Notes: a model not told the origin generated them from the letters alone. DNA of 64,000 nucleotides from Bretschneidera sinensis (GCA_023935145.1 CM043703.1:18959227-19023226); one strand, 5' to 3'; shown: positions 47,301 to 59,203, numbered from the stretch's first letter. Program-made: numbers and translations.

Positions 47301-47520
47301 AGGCCTTGTACTAACAATACATTATCTATGGTTGAGAAATCATTACCAACTTTTCCATGCCCGATGATCTTTATTTTTATGTTGTCTCCAATGGTGACAA
47401 GTTCCCCATCTCTTAGAATTAGCTCATTGAATACACTTTTATCACCGGTCATGTGTTTTGAGCATCCACTATCAAGGTACAACCAGTTACCTTTTTCCTT
47501 GGTGTGGAGACATATCTACA
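44398..47520 (-). pseudogene. SIRE-1 pol (protease, integrase, RT, RNase H)
   Basis: Protease has YLDSGCSKHMTG (about 47475), an intact D-S-G. GAG-pre-integrase with H..H and a C..C pair follows to 46940. Integrase has HMDLFGP, RSDHGKEF and QQN..GERKNR for the D-D-E triad. RT runs 46015 to about 44720 with KARLVTKGYNQ-like and QMDVKSAFLN blocks and the catalytic YVDD at about 45340. RNase H ends HSRTKHIEIRHNFLRD. Several stops (near 46940, 46680, 45500 and 45170-45480) break it, so it is no longer functional, but it is much better preserved than Copia-1. Confidence 0.92.
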
Positions 47521-47546
47521 TCACACAGGGGTACACAATGGAATTT

Positions 47547-48380
47547 TTAGGTAATCCAAAATTTCTTGGGTCCTTTGGGGTTAGTCCTTGAAAATACGGT
47601 TCTTTTTGGGACCCACACTTTCTTAACAGTATATGGTGATCTATAGACATGTTGATAATGCATAATCTTAGGATGATAGTTATTGAAATTTCTAGGAGTA
47701 TTTAGTTGTGCATGCCTATAATTATTAGGATATGAGTTCCTAGAATACATGTTTCTAATGTGAGGAATATAAATATACATGTCATTTCCAAAAAATGTAT
47801 GAAGATGATTTCTAGGATACATGCTTGCATTTTCATGAGTATGCATATTATTTCTAGAATAACCATGATAGTAATTCCTAGGATATGCTTGTGCAGGATG
47901 TAAGTTTTGATTATGCATATTGTTTCTAGGATGCACATGATGGTTATTCCTAGGATGTGTATAAGCATTTCTTGAATGAGCATACATATAAGCATGAGTA
48001 TTTCTAGGTTTTTTCATTTTTGTATATGCATTAGAATTAGCATTTTTAGACATGCTAGCATTCATTGAGGGTGTGTTTTTGACCTTGCTTGTGATCTTTG
48101 AAGTAGAGGCTTCATTCACACAAGAGGCTTTCATGAATAAGCTCTCTTTTGATTTTTGCTTGCCTAATGGAGAGTATCCTAACCTGGATTTTCCTCCACT
48201 TAATCTTTGGCAAGAAAGCACTTTATCAAGCTTTTCTTTTCCAAGCATGAGTCTAGATATAGTGCCATTCAATTCTGATATCTTATTCTTTAAGTTTTCA
48301 TTTTCATCTTTTAGGAAATCTTGAGAAGAATCATAAAGCAATGAAGACAGTTGATCTTTTTCTTCTCTTAGACTTATCAT
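47547..48380 (-). pseudogene. SIRE-1 gag C-terminal spacer with coiled coil and His/Asn/Arg repeats
   Basis: One long open frame of 277 codons begins with a coiled-coil segment (REEKDQLSSLLYDSSQ, NENLKNKISELNG), then a basic part and about ten degenerate copies of an element like YPRNNHH or SRNNMH (48000-47640), ending in VWVPK and TNPKGPKKFW, the junction with protease. In SIRE-type gag this region lies between nucleocapsid and protease; the VWVPK end is usual, the His/Asn/Arg repeat expansion is notable. It is cut from gag by a stop near 48381. Confidence 0.8.
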
Positions 48381-48469
48381 TTATTTAGAAAGAGATGATA
48401 CCTCTTTCTTAAGAGTTGAGTTCCTTGAATTGAATTTCTTCAATTCATCATGCATTTCATTTATGACTT

Positions 48470-49568
48470 CTAACAATTCTTCACTACTATTAACAATGTT
48501 ATTTTTAGAAGAGGGAGAAGATAATACCTCATTTTCATAAGGCATAGGTTGGCGATTTCCTCGTATTCGAATTCTTTATCCGAGGATTCTTCTTCTTCAT
48601 CATAACTCCAAGCAGTTGTAATCATAGCTTTCATTTTGAAGCTCCTGTATGGTTTGCTTGTAACCATACAATCGGCCTTGATGTGACCGGGCTTCTTGCA
48701 TCCATAGCACACAAGTGGTTCCCTTTTTGAAGTAGGATCCTTTGTGTAAGGTTTCTTGCTTTTCTTTAAGAACCTGTGAAACTGTTTGGTGATTAAAGCT
48801 ATCTCACCATCTTCTTTGCTGCTCTTCGCTTCTTCTTTCGATTCCTCTTCTCTGTTGCATATAGAGGCATTAAGAGCAATCACCTTTTTCTTCTTCTTAT
48901 CCTCATTCACAATGAGATTCATTTCATCCATCTCATATGTCAACAATGACCCAAGAAGTGTCTCAACATCAAGTTTGTCGAGATCTTTGGCCTCCGTGAT
49001 GGCCGTCTTCTTTGCTTTCCAAGTGGGTGGCAAAGATTTTAAGATTTTTCTTGTTAGTTCAAACTCCTCAATGTTCCTACCAAGAAGCTTCAAACCATTA
49101 AAAATAGTTGTGAAACGTGAGTGCATTTAAGAAATTGTTTCATTAGGAGACTATCTAAAAGATTCATATTTAGATAATAGCATATAGATTTTTGATTTTT
49201 TAACCTCACTAGTTCCTTCATATGTAACTTGCAATTTATCCCATATTTCTTTAGCTGAAACACATGCAGAGATTTTATTGTATTCAGATATATCTAAAGC
49301 ACAATGTAAAATACTTGTGGCTTTACTATTGAGAGACATCATTCTACAATCATCATCATTGTACTCAGTTTTGAGTTTAGGCATTGTATGATTGATTTCT
49401 CCAATAGTTATTTCCTTTGATGGAATTCTAGGTCCTTCTTCAATGACTCTTCAAAGATTGTCATTTGACAATGATTTTCATCCTGTTTTTCCAATAGTTA
49501 TAGTTGGAGCCATTGAACAAAGGAGGCCTAGTGTATGAGTGTCCCTCAGAATAGTTATTTGCTGCCAT
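48470..49568 (-). pseudogene. SIRE-1 gag (capsid and zinc knuckle)
   Basis: The gag start codon is at 49568 (MAANNYSEGHSYTRPP), followed by the capsid domain (SAKEIWDKLQVTYEGT, 49250) and RKILKSLPPTWKAK (about 49040), and a CCHC knuckle CYGCKKPGHIKADC at about 48700. A short gap with a stop near 49127 and changes near 49490 interrupt it. It would form the virus-like particle and bind element RNA. Confidence 0.9.
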
Positions 49569-49609
49569 CAGATCAACTCAAGGATATTAAGCCTAAAATT
49601 AAGAACGAT

Positions 49610-49621
49610 GCTCTAATACCA
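49610..49621 (-). other. SIRE-1 primer-binding site
   Basis: The minus strand reads TGGTATTAGAGC two bases inside the 5' LTR, one mismatch from the initiator-Met complement. Confidence 0.85.
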
Positions 49622-49834
49622 ATTGTAGACTTAGGTTTCAATCTAAGAGGGGGGTGAATTGGGTTTTTTAAACTTTTTGCTAATTAAACACAAGTTTATA
49701 AAAACAGATAAACCCATAAGCATGTAAACAAATAATGTGCTATAAATAAAAGAGTTTAAGGAATAGAGAATGCAAACTCTATTTATAGTGGTTCGACAAT
49801 ATTGGATTCGTTCTGACCCTACGTCCACTCTCTT

Positions 49835-51163
49835 TGTTGCACGTTTATCTACCTAAATTAATAAGCAAATAATCGCACTCGTTTTACTTGCAAGTGCACA
49901 AGGTCAACAGTGTAGTATAGTGTGCGAAAGCAAGATCATCTCCACAGGGATTGGTAAGTTCGGTTTTAGAATTTTCTTCAAAGAAAAAAGAAATAAATAA
50001 TTGTTGAATGTGATTTGATAATAATAAAGACATAGGGCTTTGATATCCACCACTAGTCATACTTTCCTAATTGTATAATGTATCAGTACACTAGCCTTAT
50101 CATGTATACCTAATGGTCGCCAACCTAAGGGCATGGTATCTACTCCTTAAGCTATTAATTTCCCTAAGCAACGAGTTAGGCATGGTATCTACTCTAACTC
50201 TTTTCTTCTTTAAGGGATTCAACATGGTATCTGCATGAGTTGTTCCTTAAGAAAGCATAAGATTTATGGAAATCAATAACCACATGAGACCTAGGGCATG
50301 GTATCTACTCTCGGTTTCCCATGTTGATTAATCCAAGAATCCGGTGAGGATATCTTTTGTTACTAATGTTAGACCCAGGACTCGGTCATCCAAATTGATC
50401 TAACTAACCAATCCATACTACATGCATACATTGGCCATACACATGGATATGAGGAATTTAAATAAGCACAGGCATTAATCAAGTTAAGCAACATAATAAA
50501 GGCTATTGGCAAAGATTTTATCAATGAATAAATATATGAGAAAGCATAAATAGGGCTTCAATCGAGCCCTATAAGAAAGTTAGTTACACATGCTATCTAA
50601 GATAAAAATCATATATAAACTAAACATAAAAGGAAAAATAAACCCGAGAGAAGAGGTGTCAATTCTCTTCTAAAGCTTACACTCCAAGCTAATAGCGAAA
50701 GATAAAAGACGTTCACTCTAAGAGGTGATGATTTGTGTGTGCTTTACAGGTGTATTTATAGGGCTTGAGAAGTCCTAGAAGGCACATGAGTTCCTAAACT
50801 TTCCTAAAATACAAAACTCTCTTATTTCCAAAATAGGGTTCTGTAGTTTACTGTTCACACCCGTACATGTGCACTCAATCACATGCGTCTTGCACTCGAT
50901 CGCAGTACTGCACTCGATCCTTCATGTGTGCGAACGATCGCATGTGCGCTCGATCGCATGCAGTATTGCGATCGATCACACTTTGACCAGAAGCTGCTCC
51001 AGGATCTCCAGGCTTCTTCCCTTAAGTGCCAAAGCTGCTTCTTTTTCTCCAAGACCTATAAAACGCATGTGAAACACACAAATGAAGTAAAATGAACTAA
51101 ATTAACATAACTAAGGACCTAACAAATGTAAATAAGGGTGCTTAAATATTTAAGCACCTGTCA
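49835..51163 (-). repeat. AthB 3' LTR, 1329 bp
   Basis: It is repeated at 57439-58754. It contains a cluster of CTCGATCG palindromes at about 50870-50985. The 3' side starts TGACAGGTGC on the minus strand, preceded by AAGTTTTGGGGTG. Confidence 0.92.
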
Positions 51164-52600
51164 CACCCCAAAACTTACATATTGGTAGTCCCTTAGCAAT
51201 ACTAAACAAAACTAAAATGAAAAATAACAACACACAGATAGATCTAATGTTCATAGTGTCCACAAAAGTTTAAGTCTTAACACAAAACTATGATGTGCAT
51301 TCATGAGCAAGCTTAACGGATATAAACGTATTTTTGTAATGAATACGAGTTTTGAACGCAAATCACTTTCATAAGGCAATTTAAGACATCACAAGTTCGA
51401 CTTTGGTGTGTGGTGAACTAGCACATAAAAGATTAGGTTTCCAAATAATTCTAATGTATATGTTTCGATGTCTCAAGATTTACCAAATTTCCTATTAGAA
51501 TCAACAAAGATGGCATAAATTTTCTTCTTTTCTTTTGTTTTGGATATTTTTGTCAAGTTAGTTCCCTTAAGTTTTCTATTTGACTCATGTAACGAGCGTT
51601 TAGCCAATGACTCCCAAACCAGATGGTTTTAGGGCATTAGGTGTAAAGATATCCCTAAAGATTTACTAACTCGAGTAAAAAAGACTAAGAAACTAACTGG
51701 TCTTAATGCTCTAATCAGAATTTCCACCTTTTGACGTGACACTCACTGCTTACTGAGGCAAAACGGCCAGTTACTCAGCGGAAAGTTCCTTTTTTTAATG
51801 ATATTTTGAGTTAACAAAATTTTCACCTTTTGACGTGATACTCACTGCTTACTGAGGCAAGATGACCAGTTACTGAGTGGAATATTTGTCTTATTGATCA
51901 TTAGGAGCATTTCTTTCTTTTTGAGTACTAACAATTTGTTTCTATTTTCTTATGCCAAGATGTTAGTCTAATAGGCCATTTGGTTCACAGTCGAGCAGAA
52001 GAAACAAACAAATCAAAATTACATGTCATACCCCACACATTTATGTGCTAATGTGCTTGTGATCGTTTAGGTCAAACTTGTGAATCCTTAAATGCCTAAA
52101 AGGAAGTGATCTAGGTTAAAAACTTAATTATTGGCCTATATGTTCACGGTGTTAAGCTCACTAATGAAATTAAATCGTATAGCTTTGTTTAGGTCACCAA
52201 AAATTTTAGAATAGTATGAACATGCATTTATCTATGAAAAAAACAACACAACAAAATAACAATAAAATGAGACATAGTGAGTGTGTGAATGTGTCCCCAT
52301 ACCCCCAAACTTAAATTGCACATCGTCCCCAATGTATGACTAGCATGGAAGGAGCTGACCTGGGAGATGGAAAACTGATGGCTGGCATGGCTCGTAGCAC
52401 ACCCCCAAACTTCAACTGGATGCACTCACGCTGTCCTTAAAAAAGAAAGAAAAACAAACACAAAATCGAAAACAAGTGATAATAACAGCGATAGAAAAAT
52501 AAACTAGGAAATACGAATCATAAAATAAACTAATAAAAAGGATATGCTTTGGGGTGCTTCCCATGAGCGCTAAGTTTAACGTCTTCAGCCAGACGTGGTA
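51164..52600 (-). other. AthB 3' non-coding block
   Basis: It is homologous to AthA 37564-39000. It carries the duplicated TTTGACGTG unit at 51730 and 51829. No coding sequence is supported. Confidence 0.7.
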
Positions 52601-52689
52601 TCCTCTCACTGTTAATCATCAGGTGGTGCAGTCGAAGAGGTACCGGGTGCCGAAGGTAGGCAATCAAGAATAGCCTGCAACATAGCTTC

Positions 52690-53732
52690 CTATCGTGCAA
52701 ACCGTGCCTCCAAACTATCTATACACTGATGCACGAGTGTGGTAGCGGTAGAGACCTCACCTCGGAAGGAGAACAGCTCAGCTAGAAAGTGCGGGGACTC
52801 GGTGGGTCCAACGTCTAGATAGTCCTCCTCTCGCACTGGGCTAACGACAGGTGTCTCAGTCTCCATACGATCCTCCTCAACTCTCTCAGCTGCTGGAACT
52901 GGTGCTAGGAGTCCTCGAGGCATGTGCGAGAGGCTATGTGTCCACTGAGCCTTCCCGAAGAAGGGATGCTCTCGCACTGGTTCATCGCTGGTGGTCCCCT
53001 TAATCTCTTTCTTCTTGAGTATTTAAGAGAGTAGGAACGGGAAAGGGAGGCCCCATGCAATGACCGTGGTGGTCTGCCTGCCATGGACGTGATCCCAGAA
53101 TTTGTGCAACTGGCTCCATATAACAGCCGGAATAGAGTACTAGTGACCTCTGTGGAAGGCATATAGGGTCTGTAGAAACTGGTCTCTCCGCTATGTCTTG
53201 TGCTTAATGGACACACATTTCGCTGAAGGATCGTGTCGATAAGCCAAAGTCACATAGGTAACTTTGACTGGCTGGCTGCATTGTTGTGTGTGTCGGCGTA
53301 CTGACCAGCGCACATATCCATAATAATCTTAGTCAGGGCAAGGGAATCCGGTTGCTCCTCGATATTGGTGTCCTCTGGAGGGGACTCGTTAGTGCAATGA
53401 AGAGCAGCAGCTATATCAGCACTAGTCACCTTGATGGGTGTGCCCTGGACTGAAGAAGTCTGTACTCTCGATCTACTGTAGTTAAAGGATAGGCTCTCAT
53501 AGAACTAGACTACGAGCTGGGAGTAAGAAGTCGAGCAAACTGGCTTAAAAAGCCTCTTCAACCCTCGATGTTTAAATGCTTGGACGGCCCATTGAGTGGC
53601 GTCCATGTGCTTAAATACGTCATCGATGGCGAAGGCGATCTTGAATAAGAGCTCTCGTTGCTCGATGCTGGGCCGGGATGACGAGGCACGGCTGCTGGAT
53701 GCACCGGAGGTGCAAACTAATGGCTTGGACAT
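52690..53732 (-). pseudogene. AthB extra ORF (putative plant transposon protein domain)
   Basis: It starts MSKPLVCTSG (ATG 53732), then an acidic alpha-helical part, GLKRLFKPVCSTSYSQLVV, a QFYESL-type block, GTPIKVTSADIAAALHC, and later, in shifted frame, a WGLPFPF-type block, KKKEIKG and HPFFGKAQW (near 52960), with a Glu-rich tail. Block order and spacing (YxxLVxQFYxxL, then V-G-x-x-x-K-V-T, then a Leu-rich helix) match the SIRE-1 extra ORF. Stops at 53505 and near 53250, plus frame changes, disable it. The function of the family is not known. Confidence 0.72.
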
Positions 53733-53756
53733 GCTACTGTTTGCTTCTACCTAATT

Positions 53757-53850
53757 TGCGATCGATCTCAAATAGATGCACTCGATCACACACTGGATTA
53801 TACGCTCGATCGCAACAGCCGTGCGCTCGATCGCACACGGTCAGGCGTTT
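53757..53850. repeat. CTCGATCG palindromes just upstream of the AthB extra ORF
   Basis: Cores at about 53760, 53780, 53804 and 53827 within GCGATCGATC, GCACTCGATCAC, CGCTCGATCGCA and GCGCTCGATCGCAC units. The first begins only about 25 bp upstream of the ORF start at 53732. Confidence 0.75.
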
Positions 53851-54294
53851 CTTCGAACAGGTGGTGTGCAACAAAAGACTAAGCGCTGGTCTTGAGGGTT
53901 TGAATTCGTTGCTAACCTCCTGCGAACAAAACAAGCTCCAATCATGCACAAGATACATATAAATAGAATGAATGTTGTAAATGAAACAGTAAAATTCGTG
54001 TGTGTGTGCAGAAGGAGTACCTTGTGGATGGGGGGTAATATGTAACGGGGGAGGGGGTATATGGCGTTGCGATGAAGGTTGGTGACAGTGGTGATGGTGG
54101 ATGATGGTAGTGATGGGGACTGGTGCTGGTGGTGATGGTGGAGAGTGTGGGAGTTGAGGAGAGAATGTGGAAGTGCTCATTTGTAACTAGAGAGTGCGAG
54201 TCTTGTGCAAGAGGGAGTGAGTGAACAGTGAGAGAGTAAGTGAGTGTGAATGAAAGTGTTTAGACTTATAGCTGAACCACTGTCTACCACGAGT

Positions 54295-54450
54295 GTGCTT
54301 GATCGCACGCAGGGTGCACTCGATCGCACTTGTGTTCTCGAGCACATTGATTGGCGTGCTCGATCGCACTCTTGCGCTCGAGCACATTGACTGGCGCGCT
54401 CGATCGCACTCTTGTGCTCGATCACATTGAATAGTGCGATCGATCGTAAG
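54295..54450. repeat. Regular CTCGATCG palindrome array in AthB
   Basis: TCGA-type cores lie at 54299, 54320, 54338, 54360, 54378, 54400, 54418 and 54440. Intervals are 21, 18, 22, 18, 22, 18 and 22 bp, making a 40-bp dimeric period. Alternating units have CTCGATCGCAC and CTCGAGCACATTG. Confidence 0.85.
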
Positions 54451-54778
54451 CAGTGTGCATGGGTAAAAATAAAAACTTACCTTAGCTGAAAAATGACAGT
54501 TTTGGAACAACACAACCTTACCATGTGTTAGTGGCCTCAGTACCACTAACCTCAGTAGAGACGCTTGAGCTACATGATCGACAAGTGTGAAATGTCTCAA
54601 GCACTCTCTTGATGCAGTGCTACTCCCGTTGAAGGGGGTACTTAGAGCCCACATCAGGTGGTTCAAGTGCCCTTGATAGTTGCTTCATTGCCACGTTTGA
54701 TTCCTGGTCAATAAAGTAAGGAAAAGTAGTATTAGTATGTGCAGGAGGGTCAATTTGAAGAACATAATTACTTGACGG

Positions 54779-55600
54779 CTATGTTGTGTTTTTGAAGAGA
54801 TGTGCAATTGTATTGACATCTTTAATCACATTGTCCTCCTCGGGCCTAATATCCACTCTTGTGTCCTCATGGTTGGGGATGGTCTCCAATGTAGTGGGGC
54901 GATGGACCTGAGAAGCTTTCTCAACAACACTTTGCATGAAGCTCACATTAGAATATTCATTATAATTATTGGTTGATTTTAATGTATTAAATATTTGAAA
55001 TTCTATCTCCTCATCATTTACCCTCATTGTGACAATGCCCCTTTTTACACTAATATTAGTGTCAGCAGTTATCGTAAAGGGGTGTCCTAGGATGATGGGG
55101 AGAGGCAATGGCAGAGTACATTCTTCCATATCTAATACTATAAAATCAGCAAGTATAATGAATTTTCCTACTCTCACAAACACGTCCTCAAGGATACCTC
55201 TCGGTCGTTTGATGCTTCAGTCAGCTAATTGCAAAGTGACGGAGGTTGGTTGAAGCGCCCCCAAACCTAGTGTCTCGTATACACTGTATGACAGCAGGTT
55301 GACACTCGCTCCTAGATCCAATAGTGCATGCTCGAACAGCTGGTCACCTAGCCTGCAAGGAATAGTAAAACTACTCGGATCATTTAGTTTAGGTGGTAAT
55401 TTTCTTAGAAGCACAGCACTTACCTCTTCGGTTAAGGCAACCGTCTCATGTTCCTGAAACCTCCTTTTGTTAGTGCAATAATCTTTCAGAAATTTAGCAT
55501 ATGGAGGAATTTGTTTAATGGCATCTAACAAAGGAATATTAATCTCTACTTTTTCAAGGTTTCAAAAATGTCAATCAATTTGGTCTTTTTCTTAGGTTTC
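54779..55600 (-). pseudogene. AthB retropepsin-like protease
   Basis: The frame 55531-55217 carries CRLGDQLFEHALLDLGASVN, with D-L-G-A-S in place of the common D-T/S-G, which is usual in Athila/Tat elements. It continues at 55183 with FVRVGKFIILADFIVLDMEE and the flap or second strand PIILGHPF to 54779. One stop (55215) separates the halves. It would mature gag; no pol follows. Confidence 0.85.
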
Positions 55601-55859
55601 ACCAACCTTTAAGGAAATGGTGGGGGTGTATTTACCTTTTCCATCTCACTTGCCTTAGAGGTGGATGCTTTGTCAGGAGATACTCTTGCAAGCTCATCAA
55701 TGCCTATGATCTTTCCACTTCTCAGGGTTGTCACAACATTTAGTTGTTGATGCCCCCCAAGGTTGGGTAGTTTTTGAGCTGGGAGCTCTCCTTAGTTTCT
55801 GCCACTGAGCTCTTTAGCCAGTTGTCCCATTTGTACCTCTAGTCTTTGAATTGCTTACT

Positions 55860-57120
55860 CATGTTTTACAGTGGTTTGTCTTTGCTGAGTCATGAACTGT
55901 TCTTGTAACGTCATCAATTGCTACTGCTGAGTGGCTAGTTATCTCACAAGACTTTCGAGATTGTTCTTCGTTGGTTCGAGAGTAGCATGAGCAGTGGGTT
56001 GGGGGTTTCGTTGCTATCCTTGATTGTTTTGATTGTTGCTCCATGAGAAATTCGGGTGATTCCGCCATCCAGGGTTTTATATGTTTGCATAAGGGTTGTT
56101 CTTCGGCAGATAGTTATTAGGTCCCACATAATTTGCTTGTTCTGTATCTGCAGGTGAATATAAAGGACAAGTATCAGTATTATGGTCGTATTGGGAATAT
56201 ATTACACATACCTGGAGTGGGGTAGATGGTAGGCTGGATGAGGTGTTTTGAGCAGCCATGGCATTTACCAATAAATCTATTTTTCTCTCCATAGCAGCTA
56301 AGTGAGGAGGAGATCCTCCATTTACATTTACCTCATACACACCTTTACCTTTGGTTACATGTCTACCTTGAGAGGAGAACTGCTGAGTGTGTTCGCTGAG
56401 GGTTTCGAAGAACTCCATCACTTATTCGCTGCTTTTCTCCATCAACACTCCTCCATAACCTGAATCAACAATACTTTTATTAGTGTTGTTCAAACCTTCA
56501 TAAAAGGCTTGTACCAGTTCATCTTGAGGCAGGTTATGGTGTGGGCATTTGAGTAGGAATTCGTTGAAGTGTCCCCATGCTTCGAAGAAGAGGTCTCCAT
56601 CTTTTTGTTGGAAGGACTGGATTTTCTTCCTCATTTGCCTCGTCTTTTGGGCTGGGAAAAACTTCCTCAGGAACTTGCTTGCCAACTCCTCCCTAGTGTG
56701 GATGGAAACTACAGGCAAAGAATTATACCATAGTTTAGCATTATCTTTCAAGGAAAAAGGGAACATAATTAACCTTATTCCTTCTTGGTCTAGGCCTTGT
56801 ATGTGCTGGAACTTGCAAAGATCGAAAAATTCTCGGAGGTACAAGTGTGGATCTTCATTAGAAGTACCCCTAAAGTGAGTCGAAGCATTCAGTATTTGCG
56901 GAGATATGTAATAGTTTCTTGCCGCCTTAGGTTGATATGCAATGTATGATGGTTGATCAATGTTCCATGCGATGAAGGAGTGCTTTATCGGTACTCGTGC
57001 AGGTGGTTGCTAGGTTTCGAGCTGTTCCGCCATTGGTGTTTCATTCTCGACTTCTTCTTTGTTCTCCTCGAAGTTGTCCCTAAGCCTTTGTTGGATGGTT
57101 CATTCAATCTCGGGATCAAG
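55860..57120 (-). pseudogene. AthB gag
   Basis: Starting near the segment WNIDQPSYIAYQ (about 56975), it shows the Retrotrans_gag core: NEDPHLYLREFFDLC, IRLIMFPFSLKDNAKLWYNS (about 56780), FLRKFFPAQKT, LFFEAWGHFNEFL and FYEGLN. Downstream are MEFFETLSEHTQQ (56421), a zinc-knuckle remnant CVIYSQYDHNTDTC and QANYVGPNN, then a coiled-coil LEVQMGQLAKEL. This order is the Athila/Tat capsid. Stops at 56422 and below 56129, and a frame change, disable it. Confidence 0.88.
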
Positions 57121-57415
57121 GAGAAAGAATGTTGGATGTCAGGATCGAAGTCCGAGCATAAATCAGGTCAAACCAGCTTCAGTGCAACAGTTCACTCTAC
57201 TACTCGCGTGACTCTCTGCCCTAATTGCGCTCGATTGCACAGAAGACTGTGATTGATCGCAAGTATCACAGAAAGTGTGATTTAGGGTTTTATATGCCTG
57301 AAACAGAAAACAAATCGATTAGGTTTTGATGAAAAACAAATATGGTAAGTAGAAAATAACGTAATAATAATAATGATTAAACGAAAGTAATTCTAAAAGG
57401 AACTTTTAGCGCAAT

Positions 57416-57432
57416 CCCCGGCAACGGCGCCA
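57416..57432 (-). other. AthB primer-binding site (tRNA-Asp type)
   Basis: The minus strand reads TGGCGCCGTTGCCGGGG, the classic sequence used by Athila/Tat elements, directly inside the 5' LTR. Confidence 0.9.
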
Positions 57433-57438
57433 AAAACT

Positions 57439-58754
57439 TGTTGCACGTTTATCTACCTAAATTAATAAGCAAATAATTGCACTCATTTTACTTGCAAGTG
57501 CACAAGGTCAATAGTGTAGTATAGTGTGCGAAAGCAAGATCATCTCCACAGGGATTGGTAAGTTCGGTTTTAGAATTTTCTTCAAAGAAAAAAGAAATAA
57601 ATAACTATTGAATGTGATTTGATAATAATAAAGACATAGGGCTTTGATATCCACCACTAGTCATACTTTCCCAATTGTATAATGTATCAGTGCACTAGCC
57701 TTATCATGTATACCTAATGGTCGCCAACCTAAGGGCATGGTATCTACTCCTTAAGCTATTGATTTCCTAAGCAACGAGTTAGGCATGGTATCTACTCTAA
57801 CTCTTTTCTTCTTTAAGGGATTCAACATGGTATCTGCATGAGTTGTTCCTTAAGAAAGCATAAGATTTATGGAAATCAACAACCACATGAGACCTAAGGC
57901 ATGGCATCTACTCTCGGTTTCCCATGTTGATTAATCCAAGAATCCGGTGAGGATATCTTTTGTTACTAATGTTAGACCCAGGACTCGGTCATCCAAATTG
58001 ATCTAACTAACCAATCCATACCACATGCATACGTTGGCCATACACATACATATGAGGAATTTAAATAAGCATATACATTAATCAAGTTAAGCAACATAAT
58101 AAAGGCTATTGGCAAAGATTTTATCAATGAATAAATATATGAGAAAGCATAACTAGGGCTTCAATCAAGACCTATAAGAAAGTTAGTTACACATGCTGTC
58201 TAAGATAAACATCATATATAAACGAAACGTAAAGGGAAGAATAAACCCAAGAGAAGAGCCATCAATTCTCTCCCAAAGCTTACACTCCAAGCTAATAACA
58301 AAAGATAAAAGAAGTTCTCTCTAAGAGGTGATGATTTGCGTGTGCTTTACAAGTGTATTTATAGGGCTTGAGAAGTCCTAGAAGGCTCATGTGTTCCTAA
58401 ACTTTCCTAAAATACAAAACTCTCTTATTTCCAAAGTAGGGTTCTGCAGTTTACTGTTCACACTCGTACATGTGCGCTCGATCGCATGTGTCTTGCGCTC
58501 GATCCTTCATTTGTGTGAACGATTGCATGTGCGCTCGATCACATGCAGTATTGCGATCGATCACACTTTGACTAGAAGCTGCTCCAGAATCTCCAGGCTT
58601 CTTCCCTTAAGTGCCAAAACTGCTTCTTTTTCTCCAAGACCTATAAAACATATGTGAAACACACATATGCAGTAAAATGAACTAAATTAACATAACTAAG
58701 GACCTAACAAATGTAAATAAGGGGGCTTAAATATGAATATTTAAGCACCTATCA
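57439..58754 (-). repeat. AthB 5' LTR, 1316 bp
   Basis: It is the partner of 49835-51163 and differs from it by scattered substitutions and small gaps. Confidence 0.92.
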
Positions 58755-59203
58755 CTCTTTAAGGAACCTTCTTGAAGTAATCCACTAAGAAACTTAGTCG
58801 TGCAACTTCACAGGTGTTGCACAAACCTTACAATCAATCCCTTCCTCTCGGAAGCAAAAATCTCTTCCTCTCAGAAGCTAATCTCTTCCTTTCGAAAGCT
58901 AATCCCTTTACAATAAATGCTATAAAGTAAATGGTAGAGAGACAATAATGAAAGCTTATACAACTGAATAATATCTCTCTTTCAAGGTAAAGCTTGAAGA
59001 ATGGCTCAACAATAAATATTTCAAAGCTTTTTGTGTATCAATGAGTAAAAACTTGATTGAATGTTTATTCTTCTATTTTGAAATGCTCAATAGAGTGGGT
59101 TTATATAGCCTTGATGTAATATGGCCGCTTTGTACTATTCTTGTACGATTTGGTGCAATTTGTGCTGAAATCTCGCATCTCAATGGTCATATTTTTTGAA
59201 CTA

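Larger units (their letters stand above)
49835..58754 (-). mobile_element. AthB: Athila/Tat-like gypsy element with gag, protease and extra ORF but no RT/integrase
   Basis: It has LTRs 49835-51163 and 57439-58754, TSD ctctt (49830-49834 and 58755-58759) and an exact Asp-tRNA type PBS (TGGCGCCGTTGCCGGGG on the minus strand, 57432-57416). Gag is followed by a D-L-G-type protease and then, with no RT or integrase, by an ORF of the putative plant transposon protein family. It therefore depended on another element for replication. Confidence 0.93.
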
